Shown here: piece after piece, positions 1 to 13,400 of the stretch
Layout of the letters: each line of letters begins with the position of its first letter
Position numbering within the stretch: the stretch's first letter is position 1
DNA from: Straminergon stramineum
Taxonomy: Eukaryota > Streptophyta > Bryopsida > Hypnales > Calliergonaceae
Assembly: GCA_963920665.1 (NCBI GenBank)
Contig: OY987272.1
Location: 14,017,001 to 14,081,000, forward strand
Reading direction: 5' to 3'
Length of the DNA stretch: 64,000 nucleotides
Position numbers and translations under genes: made by a program
The notes under the pieces: model-generated
What the model was told of the DNA's origin: nothing
Database searches by the model: none
Seen by the model: the letters and a program-made list of their open reading frames with translations, nothing else

Positions 1-859
1 AAAGCAGATCAATCCAGACATAGATGAAGTGGGTGCTCATTATGTTCAAGAAAGTGTCCTAAATTGAGTAAGAGAAATTTGTACCAACACCGAATTAGAC
101 ATTCTTGCACTTGGCCAAGTGCATTGACCGTATGTACTACTCTTCACTCAAACATTGTTTTCACAAAAATTGCCCCCCCCCCTACTATTTCAAAAACAAT
201 TCCCTTCCATTTATTGTATTTTACTTCAATTGTGCATGCAATTCTTAGAGAGGGATGCACTTTTCAATACTTCTAAGTACAACAAGTAGAAATGTGCGCT
301 TCATTCATCTTCATTATTCTTATAACTTATTTATTTTAGTCACCAGATGCATTATATACTGCGATTCTCTTGGTATCATATTCTTTTCATATCAATATCA
401 CTTGAAAAGTATAAAATCACTATAATCATTGAAAAATTTATTTAGAAAATTGAAATGAATTCGAAGGAATGTCCACTACCTTCTCATTTCTGATATACAA
501 TCCACACAACACAAAAGAAACCCACTCTGACATCTCCAAACTTTTTGCCTAGAAAATAAAAACTTCTATACTTCCGCACACCGTTCACTACCGTTACATG
601 TACCACTATAAAATATCTAAGGACTATTGTGTTGCATCTGGTGTCTCTAACACTCGTGAGGATGACTATGTCAAGTCTTGTGCTTCCCCTTCACAAACTA
701 CTTCAATTTCTTCAACTATATTTGGTCCACCTCTGGGATTGAGTGGGGGTAGAGAGGCATATTCCAATGCCTTGTCCACCACAACACTCACAGTTGGTGT
801 TGACACCCCCTCCAAAAAAGACGGTGATTGGGTAGGTTCTTCCAAAATAGAAAAATCCC
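1..859. other. AT-rich non-coding sequence, no gene seen
   Basis: There is no exon-like structure that I can support on either strand. The stretch contains a short C homopolymer near 172-182 and otherwise unstructured AT-rich DNA. The open stretch at 598-864 on the plus strand lacks any family signature and is probably chance. Confidence 0.5.
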
Positions 860-3800
860 GATGAAAAATGTAATGTCCTTCATTTCATGTCTGAACAAAT
901 CGTATATTATCCCTATTGTAGAAATACCCATCCTCCTTCAAAGTCAAGCTCATAGAATGCAGAGATGTGAACGCTAATAAGGTGGACATGGATTTCGTTG
1001 CTATTCGTGTATCTTCAAGTTCTCCCACATGAACTTCAGCATCTGTTGTTGTTGCCAGTATATCTTCAATTTCTCTCATTTGAACTTCAATTTCTTCTAC
1101 ATAAACTTCAACATTTGTTACTGCTACATTCTCCACATTATTATGACTACTGTAATGTTGGAGCGTAATCAGGGTCTTCTTCCATATTCTGTGAGTCCTC
1201 TTGGTCTCCGTGGGCATCACTTTCAGCATCAGTGTCAGTAGATCCCAAACTCAGGCCACCACTAAGTAATTCATCAGAGTTCTTTTCCTTAGAATCCCTT
1301 TCACCTCTACTTGATGATAAAGCTCTAGAATCAATTGCAGTCTCTTTTCCCTTCCGCTTCTCTCTTTCAATCCTTTTAACTTTGTCTTTTGTATCTAATG
1401 AGTCACTTGATGATCATAGTACCCTCTCAAACCTACCACGTGGTACACTCGTTCCTACTTCAGAAGGATCATAACTACGTGATTTTTGTCTCGTACTTAA
1501 CACTTGCGAGGATCTCCGTTTGACTGATGTGTTACACTGTTCACCATCACCATTTTATCCCCATATATCAACTACGATGTATTGTATACAAATTGTGTGC
1601 GTGTTGTGGCTCCTTCCATGATGATAATTTTGTTGCCCACGAAGCCACTCTCTAAAATCTTGGAGACAGCCCTTGTAATGCCTAATGTCACCAACCCCTA
1701 AGTCTTTGGAAAATACATCTTCACCATCCTCTTCAACTCTATTGGTGTCCTCTCTAGCTTATCTTCGGCTCGTGGCATTACTTCTCCACTCCAACTATCT
1801 TGAAACACCACATCTAATTCCTCTATGTTGTGAAGAAGGTTCTCCATAGGCCCACTTTCTTGCGGATATTGCATAATGATGGCGATGTCTCCTACTGCCT
1901 ATACTGCACATTGGAGTTGCTCTCCATGACATAGATCATGCATATATGATGAAATAATTTGTCTTTTAAATATCCATGAACCCTTCAAGCAATGGCTATT
2001 CACTAGCAAAGACATCCTCGACTGCATTGCTTCGTCAAAGTATACACCTGGTAGAAAAAGAAATATGGCGGTCCATCGTAGAATTGAAGACATCAAATTC
2101 TGAATTTGACCCACCACCTTGTTGTAATCTTCACTTGACCATTCTCCGTCTAAACCCTTTTGAACCTCCATGTTTGCAATCAAAAATCCATACACATGGT
2201 TTTCCCAATTCAATGTAATCATCCTCGAAGAACCATACTCTACACTTCACGTGCATTGTTTCTTCTCTCTCTTGGTGTTGGGCTATTGACAATGCAACTT
2301 GCCAGTCCCATCGAGCATTAGAAACATCCTCAACATCCCAATCATAACATATATATCCTCTGCGACCAACTTTAACATCCGTAAAGCGCTGCCTAACAAA
2401 GGTTGGAATCAAATTATGAATACTGCTCAGTGATAGAACCGTTTTCACAGTTGGAGAATACTACAGAGTCTTTGAATCATTATCCAATGTCTTCCTCATC
2501 AATGTGAATTGCTTTCCTCCATGAGATCCATATTTGCTTGCATCTATTGCCAAAAAATCATCCATTGACAATGGATTCTCATCCCTTGTTTTCACCATCA
2601 AAAATCAAATTTGATTCCTCACCGCATCCTTCCACTGCACACAATCTACCATATAAACTACAGTACCTTTCGAAAGATTCAAAGACATTGCATTATTGAA
2701 ATAGTATCGTTGTGAAGGTTGGCTCCCATCAACCACAAGCTTTGTTGCCATTCGCTTGACTACATGTAAAGAGGTCTCTTTTGAGACTCCACTCAAAGGT
2801 TTGAACCATGTCTTCTCCATCCTCTTCCTCTTGGGATTTCCATCCACTGTTACATCCAAATTTTGCTCTCTTGCCTTTTTCTTCCACTTCTCCTTTGACT
2901 TCTTATTGAAGAACAACTTGCCTTCTTTATAATCATTACAAACCTGCAATATCGCCTTAAATGCCTCCTCATCTTCATTCTAGGCATGCCTTGTGTAGTC
3001 GATCATTTTTTTGGACAACTCCCCCAATTACATATGTTGCGGTAAGTCTTGACTCCAGTGCAATGCACTCGTTGTCATTGTCAATGCCTTCACTCGTTAT
3101 GCATCAACTCGTGCAACAACACTAGGACTTCCACAAGCTTTCCAAATATCTCACAACTTGATTAGGTTTTCATAATATGTGGTGTAAAATGTTCGATCAA
3201 ACTCCCTTGCATATATTTTGACCAACACTTCTATGTAGAATTGTGGATTGTTGTAGACCACAAACTTTGCTTTTTGTCTTGCAAATCGCATCATGCACTC
3301 CTCCTCAGAGATATTACCCTCCTAGTAATTGCGTTGGCCTCATTTACAAGCACCTACAATATGCTACCTATCCACTAGCTCCCAAACAATATTTTTCTCC
3401 AACCACTGAATCCACACCATACTCCTAAGGGTTGATATATCTGCTTGACAATGCGTCAAAAATGCAACCTCAAATTCCCGTGCAACACCTTCATGACTAA
3501 AATGAACTTCCATTTTCTCTGTTTATCCTTCATCATTAGTATTCTCATAATGATATGCAATTGGACGAAGTGTAATTGTACTAAATCCTTCAGCTTCAAA
3601 TCCCTTCAAACGTTGGTACATCTCAGTCACTCACCATTCCATTAGCATCTCGTGGTTGGTCTCTGCATTCAATACATTACGAATACTATCAATATCTGCA
3701 ATGAAAAATGTACCCTATCCTAGATGTATCCTGCCTTGTACTCAGTCTCTATAGGAAAACCATTGGTGATTTTCCTATACTTTGTAACGGTACACTAGTA

Positions 3801-4150
3801 TGTGCTTGCTCGGGCTCTTCCTCTACAAAATCATCAACATCAACATCATCTCCATCATTGCCTTGAGCAAGAGGTTCTCAAGTCATTTCTCTTTCCCGAT
3901 GTCTTTATATTGCACTACAAGTGTGTAACCTTTGCTCTTCTTGAGACCCTATTTCCACTATGTCAAGCCTTCAATGTTCTCCTTCAATGTCTTGCAATGC
4001 AGAATGTTGTCGGGCTACAACACAACCTCGCCGTCTACCAATACTTCATCCTTTGCTTGTACTCGACCCTCCAACATTTGCATTAAACATCATAACTCTT
4101 GTTCTGTTCATTTGGCTTCCCAAGCCATCTCTTTGAGCTCTTAATCCTGA
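860..4150 (-). pseudogene. Decayed long reading frame of unknown family
   Basis: Minus-strand coding-like blocks lie at 2949-2605, 2448-2131, 2222-1899 and 1229-885. The first two share one frame and are separated by two stop codons; the last two share a frame shifted by one. Between the blocks the translation stays protein-like (for example FLAIDASKYGSHGGKQFT between 2600 and 2460). Further blocks such as RFARQKAKFVVYNN and FYIEVLVKIYAREFDRTFY sit upstream at 3180-3310. Conserved-looking strings include QPSQRYYFNNAMSLNL and TFVRQRFTDVKVGRRGY. This looks like one long protein, probably several hundred residues, broken by stops and at least one frameshift. I do not recognise the family. A silenced transposon-carried gene or a dead host gene are both possible. 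No intact start or terminal repeats were found. Confidence 0.5.
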
Positions 4151-5382
4151 TCTTGCTTCTATGATTGTTGTTGGAGTTGTAGTATTACTTTTGATTACAA
4201 TTCCTTGAATATATTGTCACATTGTAAATGCGTTCATTATGTAAAAATACATAATTGTTTGTTAAATTGGAGGTGTTTTTTTTAGAGTCTCAAGAAACAA
4301 ATGGGGTCATACTCCACTTAAACTCTCTTTCTTACTTCTATTTGACAAACATTTAGTTCTTTGAATTCTATACTTGAAGATGTTTTAATATTTTATTTAG
4401 TTTATTTGAAATTGTAAAAAAACAAAAGGTAAAGCTTGTTTCACCTTTCTTTGGTTGTTTTTAATGGATTAGAAGTCCATGTAGATGATGTGGATAGATT
4501 TATCGAGGATAAGAGGTGGCCCATGGGTGTATTATGACCCATGTGGCATCTTAGTGATCCAAATCCACTAGCTTAGGTGGATGGCATGGAAGTTGAGGTG
4601 GCGGATGAGGTGAAGGGTTATCTTCTTCCTCTTCCTTATTTTGCTTAGGACAACCCATCACTTTGGGAAGACATTGCACTTTGTACATGGAGAGTTTTGC
4701 AATGAAAATTTGAGAAATTGCGTATCTTGTTTTTGTGTTTCCAAAAAGCTATCACTCACTAAGTTTGGAGTTAGTATGTGTAAGTTATGAGTTTGGGAAT
4801 GAAGTATTGTGGAACTGCCTCAAACTTTCAAGAGAGTGAGATTTAGTAGACTATAAAAGGTGGAAAGTACCTTTGTTTTGAGTGAAACTTCGAGAGCTTT
4901 TAGATACTTATGTTAGATTTCCAAAATGGGTTTATTTTCTTGATTTCAAGTTAGTATGTGAAAGTTATGTACTTGGGAGTGAAGCATAGGTGAGCTGCCT
5001 TTGAGTTGAGAAGGGTGAACTTTGACCAACCATAAAAGTCAGACAGTAGCTTAATTTTGAGTGGATTTTGAAGAGGTTGTATAACTTTTTGTTAGCTTTT
5101 AAGGGACACATTACACTCTGAGTTTGGAGTTGTATAGTGTCCGTGACACTCATTTTTCTATCAAACACCTCTTGAAGGGGAGTTTCTGGAGGATATGACT
5201 TTTTCTACTACCTTTTATCACATATGATGTATATTAAAACTCCATGACATCTTTTGAGGGGTATATGGAGATGTGATAGTATTTTGGTTCATATGGCATC
5301 ATCCAGGGGTTTATTATTATGTTTGTGATTTTATATGACCACGGGATTTTCTATTATTTGGGTCACATTTAGTTGTAGCTAG
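4151..5382. other. Intergenic AT-rich DNA
   Basis: This separates two decayed reading frames. Between about 4700 and 5160 there are loosely repeated phrases such as gtttggagttagtatgtg and tgggagtgaag, suggesting an old internal duplication of roughly 200 bp. No intact gene or terminal repeat is visible. Confidence 0.4.
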
Positions 5383-6228
5383 AAGCCTCGCGTTTTCCCA
5401 AGGCAAGGCCTCTCTACTCGACAACGGAATAGAGAAGGGGCCAATCATTTACCATTTTGGCCAAGTGATATCTTGAAGAAAAGTAAGGATGGCAATGTTG
5501 TTCCAAATCTAGAAGAAGAAGGTATAAATTCAAGTGAATCTGTTGACACTGATGGAAACACAACAAGGAGTGCAGTTGTAGACTTGATCATGACAACAAT
5601 GCCTAATCTAGAGAAGAGAGGATATTTTGGACCCCGTAGGGATAGACCTCCACAAGAAGTATCCCGAAGATTGATTGGAGGGAGGAATAGAATCAGTGAA
5701 CAACATGCAACAACAGAAATAGTACTAGATGCAAATGAAGATCATTTTCCTCCATTCAATTCAAAGAATGACATTGTTGTAGGCTAGTTTGTGGCACTTA
5801 CAATGGAGTTGAGGGAAGTATGAAGAGGAGTACCTTTTTACATAGGAAAAGTATTGGAATTTGGTCAGGGGAGGTAGGCCTCAAAGATGAAAGTCCTATG
5901 GTATTGGCCTTCTATGAGATTTATAGCAAAAAAAGACATAGGTAGTAATAGAGTGAGGTACACGAATTGCATGGAATCCATATGGAAACCGTCTGGGGAG
6001 AGGATTGCTTGGATTGAAAAGAAAGCTGCTATATATTCATTGATGGATGTCCCTCATCGAGGTAGAACAGGTCACGCAATAGGCTCGAACATTATTGTGC
6101 ATGGTATACAAACAGAGGAGACTTTGATCATTCTGACAAAGGCTAAACCGTCTCTTGTGGAGTACATGGCGATGCAAATGGAAAACCTCAATGACAAACG
6201 TCTACAAAATGATTTGAACATGTACTAA
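5383..6228 (+). pseudogene. Dead coding sequence with a Tudor/BAH-like pattern
   Basis: One frame runs from 5383 to a stop at 6226-6228 and is interrupted by three in-frame stops: TAG at 5785-5787, TGA at 5821-5823 and TAG at 5875-5877. Across the stops the translation is continuous and protein-like, with VPFYIGKVLEFGQGR then KMKVLWYWPSM, RYTNCMESIWKPSGER, and a tail ending near LVEYMAMQMENLNDKR. The alternation of a short beta-like 'F-IGKV-EFG' segment with 'VLWYW' resembles chromatin-reader barrels or BAH modules, but this is only a pattern impression. The three stops are each one C-to-T change from Gln or Arg codons (or G-to-A from Trp), as expected for decay of cytosine-methylated DNA. 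The upstream half is acidic and low complexity. Parent gene unknown; it may be transposon-derived. Confidence 0.55.
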
Positions 6229-7711
6229 AGAAGTATCATATTATGTAGTGTATTATTGATCTTCTACTAGTAGGCATTTAGAAGTACTTTAGTGTGAAGT
6301 GCAGAACAATATATATTATGAGTAGCGTGGAGTGAAAAGTGTATGAAGTATTTATGAAGTAATATTAAATTTTGGAGCAATATGACAAATTTTCAATTTT
6401 TCCTTGAACAACTACTTTTACAAATATGAAATGATTTTTTGGAAAATCATCCCCCCCCCAAAAAAAAAATATTTGAAATTATCTATGTTGAAGAAGAATA
6501 ATGATTGAATTGGAAACTATCCTATTAGTATAATAAGTTCGTTCCAAGGGAGATAGTCAAGTAGGATATCTATGCTACTGGGAACAATTCCTAAAATAGG
6601 TTATACAATCCCAAAATAGAAAACCATGACCCAAATTGAAGAATTAACAATCACTCAAACTACAACAACACTAAACAACAAGACTTCTAAATCAAACAAT
6701 TGCATTAATTCCAATTTATCACACATACCAACACTCAAACACAAGACAATTCCAATTGCACTTAAACACATGCACAACAAAGCATCTATGTCAATAATTC
6801 CAGTACTTCCAATTAGGCAATCATTTTTCACAACACAACAATTTTACACATTCATCACTTTTACAAAATCTCACACTTCAAAACAAGCTCACAATTCAAT
6901 AGGCAACTAAATCCTCTAATTATATTAATCACAAAGTCATTACACAAAACAACCAATTCAATGGTTGGACTCGCACTTGCTTCTCTCACAGTGGGTAAAA
7001 AAAACAAATTGGAATTTCAAACTAAGTAGACAAACCGAGTGACACACCAACTGCCACCGAATAAGATCACGTGAAAGAAAATCTGAATAGACATTTACTA
7101 AATCACACTTCGCCTCTTACTACCCAACAATTCTAACCCAATTGGCTAATCACACTGTTAACCTCAAAGTTGAATGTAATTATGACCTATTTGCTTCCTA
7201 ACTAACAGATTATAAGCCAAATCGGCAACGTCTACCCAAAATTTGTGGAACTATCCAATTTGGAATTTCTTACTCTATCTATAGTCTATTTTATATGGCA
7301 TACGAGCCAAGTGCAACATCGCACCTTCTAAGTGCAAAAATGCCTAACCTTGAAATTTATATTTATCATTTCTTTCTTATTGTCATCTTGAATTATGAAT
7401 TCACAATTAAATGATGCATTCATGATTAGTGAATCACACATAATAATAGTCCAAAAGCATTGCTCACTGTCCTAAAATCATGCACTTGTAGTCACATTTT
7501 CCTACCTCAAAAAATGGTGTCCATTTCAAGAACCACATGCTCTGTACAAGGGCCATTTCTATGGTCGCTTCTAAATGCCCGCTTCATTTCAAAGCCTCCT
7601 ACCTTATACAAGAATTAAAGTGTTATGGAGATGTTTCTATCATTGAGGTCCCACTGATTTGGTATAAAATGTTTTGAGTTTATAAACCCATTGATGATGG
7701 TGAGGATGTAT
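6229..7711. other. Intergenic sequence, no gene seen
   Basis: AT-rich DNA with a C-run followed by an A-run near 6451-6470 and an Asn/Thr-rich chance reading frame at 6626-6910. I see no splice-bounded exon, RNA gene or inverted repeat. Confidence 0.45.
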
Positions 7712-8000
7712 AAGGTAACTACACCAAAAAGCATCCTAATATGCAATCCATCATAGTTCATTAGTTCCCAATATTATATTAGAAACTTATTGTGGGATGT
7801 TGTTGGTAGTTAAAAGGGGATTCTAGATTATCTTAAAAGCATTTTTTTGGACATTGTATGAATAAACTATGAGATTTCAAAGTGCTAAAAATAGGATTTT
7901 TATAACTGATCCTAGACTCTCATGAATAGTGGGAGTACATTTTAGGCAAGAATATATAGGGGGGGGGGTAGAAAGAGGTTACTTTTGGGTGTAGTTCCTT
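7712..8000. mobile_element. MITE family A, copy 1 (terminal inverted repeats)
   Basis: The element begins aaggtaactacaccaaaaag and ends with the near reverse complement acttttgggtgtagttcctt. It aligns along its whole length with 45859-46144, sharing phrases such as gcaatccatcatag, attgtggg, tagactctcatgaatag and acattttaggcaagaatat. It has about 289 bp, no coding capacity and imperfect terminal repeats, so it is a non-autonomous DNA transposon (MITE) older than copy 2. I could not identify a convincing target-site duplication, so the superfamily is left open. Confidence 0.8.
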
Positions 8001-8261
8001 ATTTGGAGTTGAAATATGCATGTGAAGAAGTGAAAGGAAGAAGAAAAAGAATGATTCACTTTGGTTTGAAAGACCAATATAAACGAAGCAAGTATTGGAA
8101 ATGGCTCAGCTATCTAGCTAAGCCTCATAGACTTAAATATATGGTAAATTCCATCCTTGATGCCTCTCTTATGAAGTAGACCCTATAATAAAGAACCAAC
8201 ATGTTCCTTCCTCCAATAAATTCTCAAGTCCCCATATAACGACAAGGTAGTTTTTGCACCC

Positions 8262-8345
8262 CCAAACCATAGTTGGGTGGACTATAGTGGTAAGCACCCT
8301 ATCAATGCCTAGGTTTAAACTCATGGCCACCTCACTGATGTCCTA
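8262..8345 (+). repeat. Possible tRNA-derived SINE head
   Basis: The stretch contains a box A-like segment (tggactatagtggtaagc, 8278-8295) and, about 35 bases later, ggtttaaactc (8322-8332). The latter matches the polymerase III box B consensus GGTTCGAANTC after a CG to TA change. This spacing and order are those of a tRNA-derived SINE promoter. It does not fold into an intact tRNA by eye. The 3' limit of the element is unclear. Confidence 0.4.
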
Positions 8346-10450
8346 AGGCCAAAGTCAAAGGTGCCAAAAAACTAGACTACAAGGTGGAGGTGGAAGTGGC
8401 TTTGAATGTGCCAAAGTCTCAAATTTGATTGAAAACTACCTATTATTTTATTCCCATGTAATCCAATGACTTGATGGGCTTACCTTTGGTGTACCGGTTA
8501 TCATACCCACAATAGATGTTAGAAATTATCTCTCATCTTTTATTTATAAAAATAATCTAGAGTTTTTTATTTCATTTTAAGCTTAATAAATCATTCAAGT
8601 TTTAATATCATGAAACAGTATTTCAATAAAATTCACTAATTAATTTAGTGGACAAAATCTACTCACTCTATTCACTTTTGACAACTTCATTGTTTCTTGA
8701 GAAACATAAGTTATGTCCTAAGAAGTGACTCAAGATGGAAAAAATGCCCAAAATTGAAAGCTAAAAGTCAGAGAGAGAGAGACAAAACAATGAACTAAAG
8801 GCAAGAGTTGTTGCGATAGTTAAAGAGAGATTCTTATAAGTGCCTTGAGGAATATTTGAAGAAAAATGAAGGCAAATGGTTGCAATGACTAAACCTTCAT
8901 TGGTAGTTCAAAACTCTTACTACTTATTGCCTCAAACAAATTTGTTTTCTTTTTTAGAAATTTGTAAGTAGTTCAAAGTGTTTGAGGTATTGTATTGTAG
9001 AGCAATAGATTTGAAGATGGAGATTTGAATAAACTTGTGAATAGAACCATAAATATTTGGATGAAATGAAGTTTTAGTGAAGACATGCAAAGGCCTTGAT
9101 GTCCAAAGCTAATGTGAGGGCTTGGTGATAATGCAAATCTAGCTGCAAAATGTAGATACTAAAGGAATTCTAGTAGTGAGAAGTCATGATTGATTCCATA
9201 CATGGTTAATTGACACATTTACAACCCAAATGAAGGTGTTGTTAGTATTTTTTTTAATGTCACTATGATTTTTAGATCACAAAAGGACATTAATTACAAG
9301 TTTCCCAAGCAACCATGATATAAGTCCAATTAATTGATTGAATTGTCTAAGAGAATTTAGTTCATTTATATTTCTACCATTGGTGAAATTAAATATTAAG
9401 ACATGTCAATTTTTGAGACAATACATATGATGTTCAATTTTTATACAAGTCAATGGATCAAATGTAGATTCAAGCATATGTGAGAATGGGTCCAGCTATT
9501 AAGTTATCATTCATAGGTATCCTACAACGTAAACTTAGGAGCTTGTAAAATTTTACCTAAGTATTGGAATATTATTAAATTATTTTCCTCAAATTTATCT
9601 AATAGTGCCAAATAATTGTGATCATTTTTTGAGGAATATCCTTTTTAGGGGGAGAATTTTAAAGATAATGTTGTCATTAGATTTGGCTATCTCGCCAAAG
9701 CTTACAGCTACTAAAGATATTATTAATTGCAAAGAAGATTTGATTTACACAAAAACATTTACATATGTGGAAATAATTGCAATTAAAAATTTTGGATGTT
9801 TATATTTGTTGATCAATAGTTTGAAGTAAAAGTAACTATACAATTTATGATGTAATTTCAAGATGTTTGGAAAATTTAGCACCAAGTTATCATTTTTCTC
9901 ATAAGCAAAGGCCCCATGAAATTAGGGTTTCAACTTGTGAGTTTATGGTGTCAACTTGTAGATCTTACCATTGTAAAATGAAAGCATCTATATAACAACA
10001 AATTAAGTACATTGATTCAAAGTAAATTGCAAATTATGAATATGCATAGTTGTCTATTCCTAATTACATCAACCTTAAAAAGTGGAAGGGAATTCATCTC
10101 CTATGTATGTAGCATTCAAAGTCAAAACTATTTTGTTTGAAGTTTTAATATCTAACCCAAAAAATATGAAAAACAAGATTGAGGTGCAATCACAAGGTAG
10201 TATTAGATATAATTTCAATTATTGTATTCTGAATAGAAATCAAAGAATTTGGCAACCAAAAAATGTTGTTAAAAATCAAATCATTTTTATTCTCTTTTGT
10301 ATCATGTAGAAGTTAATATTAGTGTTGCAAAAGAACTGCAAGGTATCAAAATGTTGACTAAGATTTAACAAGTAATAGGAAAATCCTAGATGTGGCTATT
10401 TTTAAAATTGAAGTTGATGCTGCTAGGGCACAAAGAGTTTTGAAGGTTAG
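8346..10450. other. Intergenic DNA upstream of the deubiquitinase gene
   Basis: AT-rich sequence with short GA-rich patches (8770-8785) and no exon that I can support. The last few hundred bases presumably hold the promoter and 5' leader of the gene starting at 10451, but no clear TATA box or other motif stands out against the AT background. Confidence 0.4.
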
Positions 10451-13400
10451 ATGCATGGATGGATAGATTCAGAGATCTCTGCTATTTTATTTGCATTGAT
10501 TGTTATTGTAATTGTATCATTGGCTTTTGCACATCACGTGACATTAAAATCTAATCGAAGATTTAAAAAGAGCCATAAGTTTGAAACTAGTTTTAGGGCT
10601 CTTGTTCAAAGAGAAGAACAAGGTGAAGTATATTATAGGTCAATGTTGGTCACTCATAGCAATTGCATCATATGCCAAAATCCTACCACTCGAAGGTGTT
10701 CAAGATGCAAACTGACAAAATATTGGTATTAATTTTATTTATTTTAATAAATTATTTTTGTGACTCATATAGCAATTATAAAACAATAATTATTGGTGTA
10801 TTTGTTAATTATTTGATTACCAATATAATATGAAAATATTGTTTACTTAGCTACAAAATTGACTAAATTATTTCTTTTATTTTCTATTATACTTTTTTAT
10901 TTTTTGACATCGAAAAAATATAGTAGTTGTAAATAGAATACTTGAATAAGATTTATCATAATTTTCATCTTGAAATGGTAATTAGATAGACAATAATATA
11001 TTCCATGATATCTATGTATTTTTCTAATGATGTTGTTTATAAATTTTTAATATTTACAAAGTACTTCATACTAATGTTATGTTATAGAAAAACTAATTTA
11101 TCATTCATATACTCATGCAATATCTTTAAAATAATTGATGAAGTATTTTTCAATATTTTCTTGATACAATTATTAGAATACAAGAAAATTTCAAATATGA
11201 AGACAATTTTAATTATAACAACTTTATTGTACAATTATGATTTAGAATTGAAGTCCCTTTATTTTAAGTAGACTACAATTCATTCTAATTTGATTCAAAT
11301 TTTATGCATCTTTTTGTATTTGAAAGTTTGGTTTAGATTATGGAATCATCATATCTATTTTAAATGTATTGAATTGAATAGTGTGAAAATCCAACTAATT
11401 TTAGTTACAAAAACTTTAATTATAGATATTTTATTTTATATTATATCATCTTTTGAAATAATTAATCATTGTGGTATTTACTTCATTGAAGGGTAAACTT
11501 CTCAATGTATTGAAGGCTTGCCAGTATGTTTTCATTATTTTCATATTCTAGTTTTAAATTTTTATGATGTAATTGAATCTTTTTAAATTTAAGATTTTTT
11601 CATCTTTGTTCTTGAATTGTTCCATATGAATAGTTATTATTGTTTTCAATTTTTTAATGTACAGTTCTTCACAATGTCAAGAGGTTCATTGGAAAGAAAG
11701 TCACAAAAATGAATGCCGTACACCAAAAGAAAAAAGTTTTGAAAGTGAAGTGAAGAAAAGTGAAAACATGTGCAATGGAAAGCAATTGAAAATATCAAAG
11801 AATGCAGATTCTACAATAGTATTAAATCCAATAAGCTTGGGGTTTTTTAAAAGCTATAATAAAAAAATCAAGAAAGAAAAAGAACAATCGGCAAGTCATT
11901 TTGTGAATGCTCCTACTAATGCCCCTAAACTAATAAGAAGTTTTCCAAGACCCAAAACGGTGATTTTTTTCATGATTTACATTTATTTTACTTTTAGTTG
12001 ATGTATAATTTGGTGTTGCACTATCGATGCTTACAAAACCTTTGAATTGATGATTAGTATGTATAAGAACTAAATGCCTTGGTAAATCTATGTAATGTCT
12101 TTCTTGATTGAGATACATATATAGTTATTAATTTTCTTATAGCTACTATTACAAAATTATAGTTGTCAAATTTCTTCTACATCTTTATTGTAATCAATGG
12201 TTGTTTTCAATTATAATTGTGCAGCTATTGTTTCCCTACAAATATTTCATAAAGTTATTTGAATGGGAAGGACTAAATGAACCTTGTGGTCTAATCAATT
12301 GCGGAAATAGGTAGTTTTCTAACCTTTGAAGACTTCACTATCTCTTTTGTTACATTTATGTAGAAAAAGAGGGGAAAAAAGGTAGGTAGATTTTTATAAA
12401 TCCCATATTAAAATTCCCTTTAAGAGTCATTTTTAATGTATTTTTTTGTCTTTATGTATTTTGTTTAATTCTTTGTATTTGATGTATTTTAATTCAATAA
12501 ACAATATATGGTAATTGCACACCACAATGTACCAATTCCCATCATGCACCATTGTGTGTATGAAACACTCGATTTGCAAAAGTTTGGCCCTAAGTGACAC
12601 ATCTTTGCACCAAAACTTGCACTAGAAGTTCTATTCTATTTTGCCACTACTTTACAAAATTTATTTAAAATTTGAAGAAATTTTCCACTTCATAATTTGT
12701 ATAAATTATAAAATGCACATTGAAAAGAAGAAAAAAGTGAAAAATATACATTTTAAAATCCTAAAAAGCCAATCTGAATTTTCAAACATTAAGGTTAAAT
12801 GTAGAAATGTAACAAATCCTAAAATAGTATAGATATGAAAAATACATTCTTTGTGAAACTGAATATCAGTATCAAAAAATTCAATTTTTTTTCACTTTTA
12901 TCAATGAGATCTCTAAATTTATTGTGCACATTGCATAATGCATCAAGGCAAAGCATTCTCTTAGTATAAATTTCCTTGTCTAGTCCATTTAGAGATTTTT
13001 CATTGATTTTTTCAATAATATTATGTATCTTGGATAGACCCAATTTGCAAAAGACTTGCTTATATTCCAAATTCAACATGTATTTTAATATTCTGAATTT
13101 TTGAAGGTTCGTAAAACAATACATGCAATAGTACATTATGACAGAAAAATTGATACACAATAGCATGCAAATGCCTTGTGCTTCCTTAAAATAACAAAGA
13201 AGAGTTATATTATAGTTGTTTCCTTAATGTATTGTAGTTGATATTAGTGTATAAAGCAAAAAATTTGTAAATTTCTACATATTGACTTTAAAAATAGTTC
13301 AAAAGTCTAATTTATATTTTGAATTGAAAAATAAACTCAAAATTTCTAATATTATTTAGCAAAAAATTCTTATATCAACTCTTTTTCCAAAGTCTTGTGC

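Noticed and set aside
12819..13166. Minus-strand open stretch of 115 codons inside the deubiquitinase gene
   Set aside because: It lies wholly within intron 3 of a well-supported gene model, is Ile/Phe/Lys-rich as expected from AT-rich DNA, and has no family signature.
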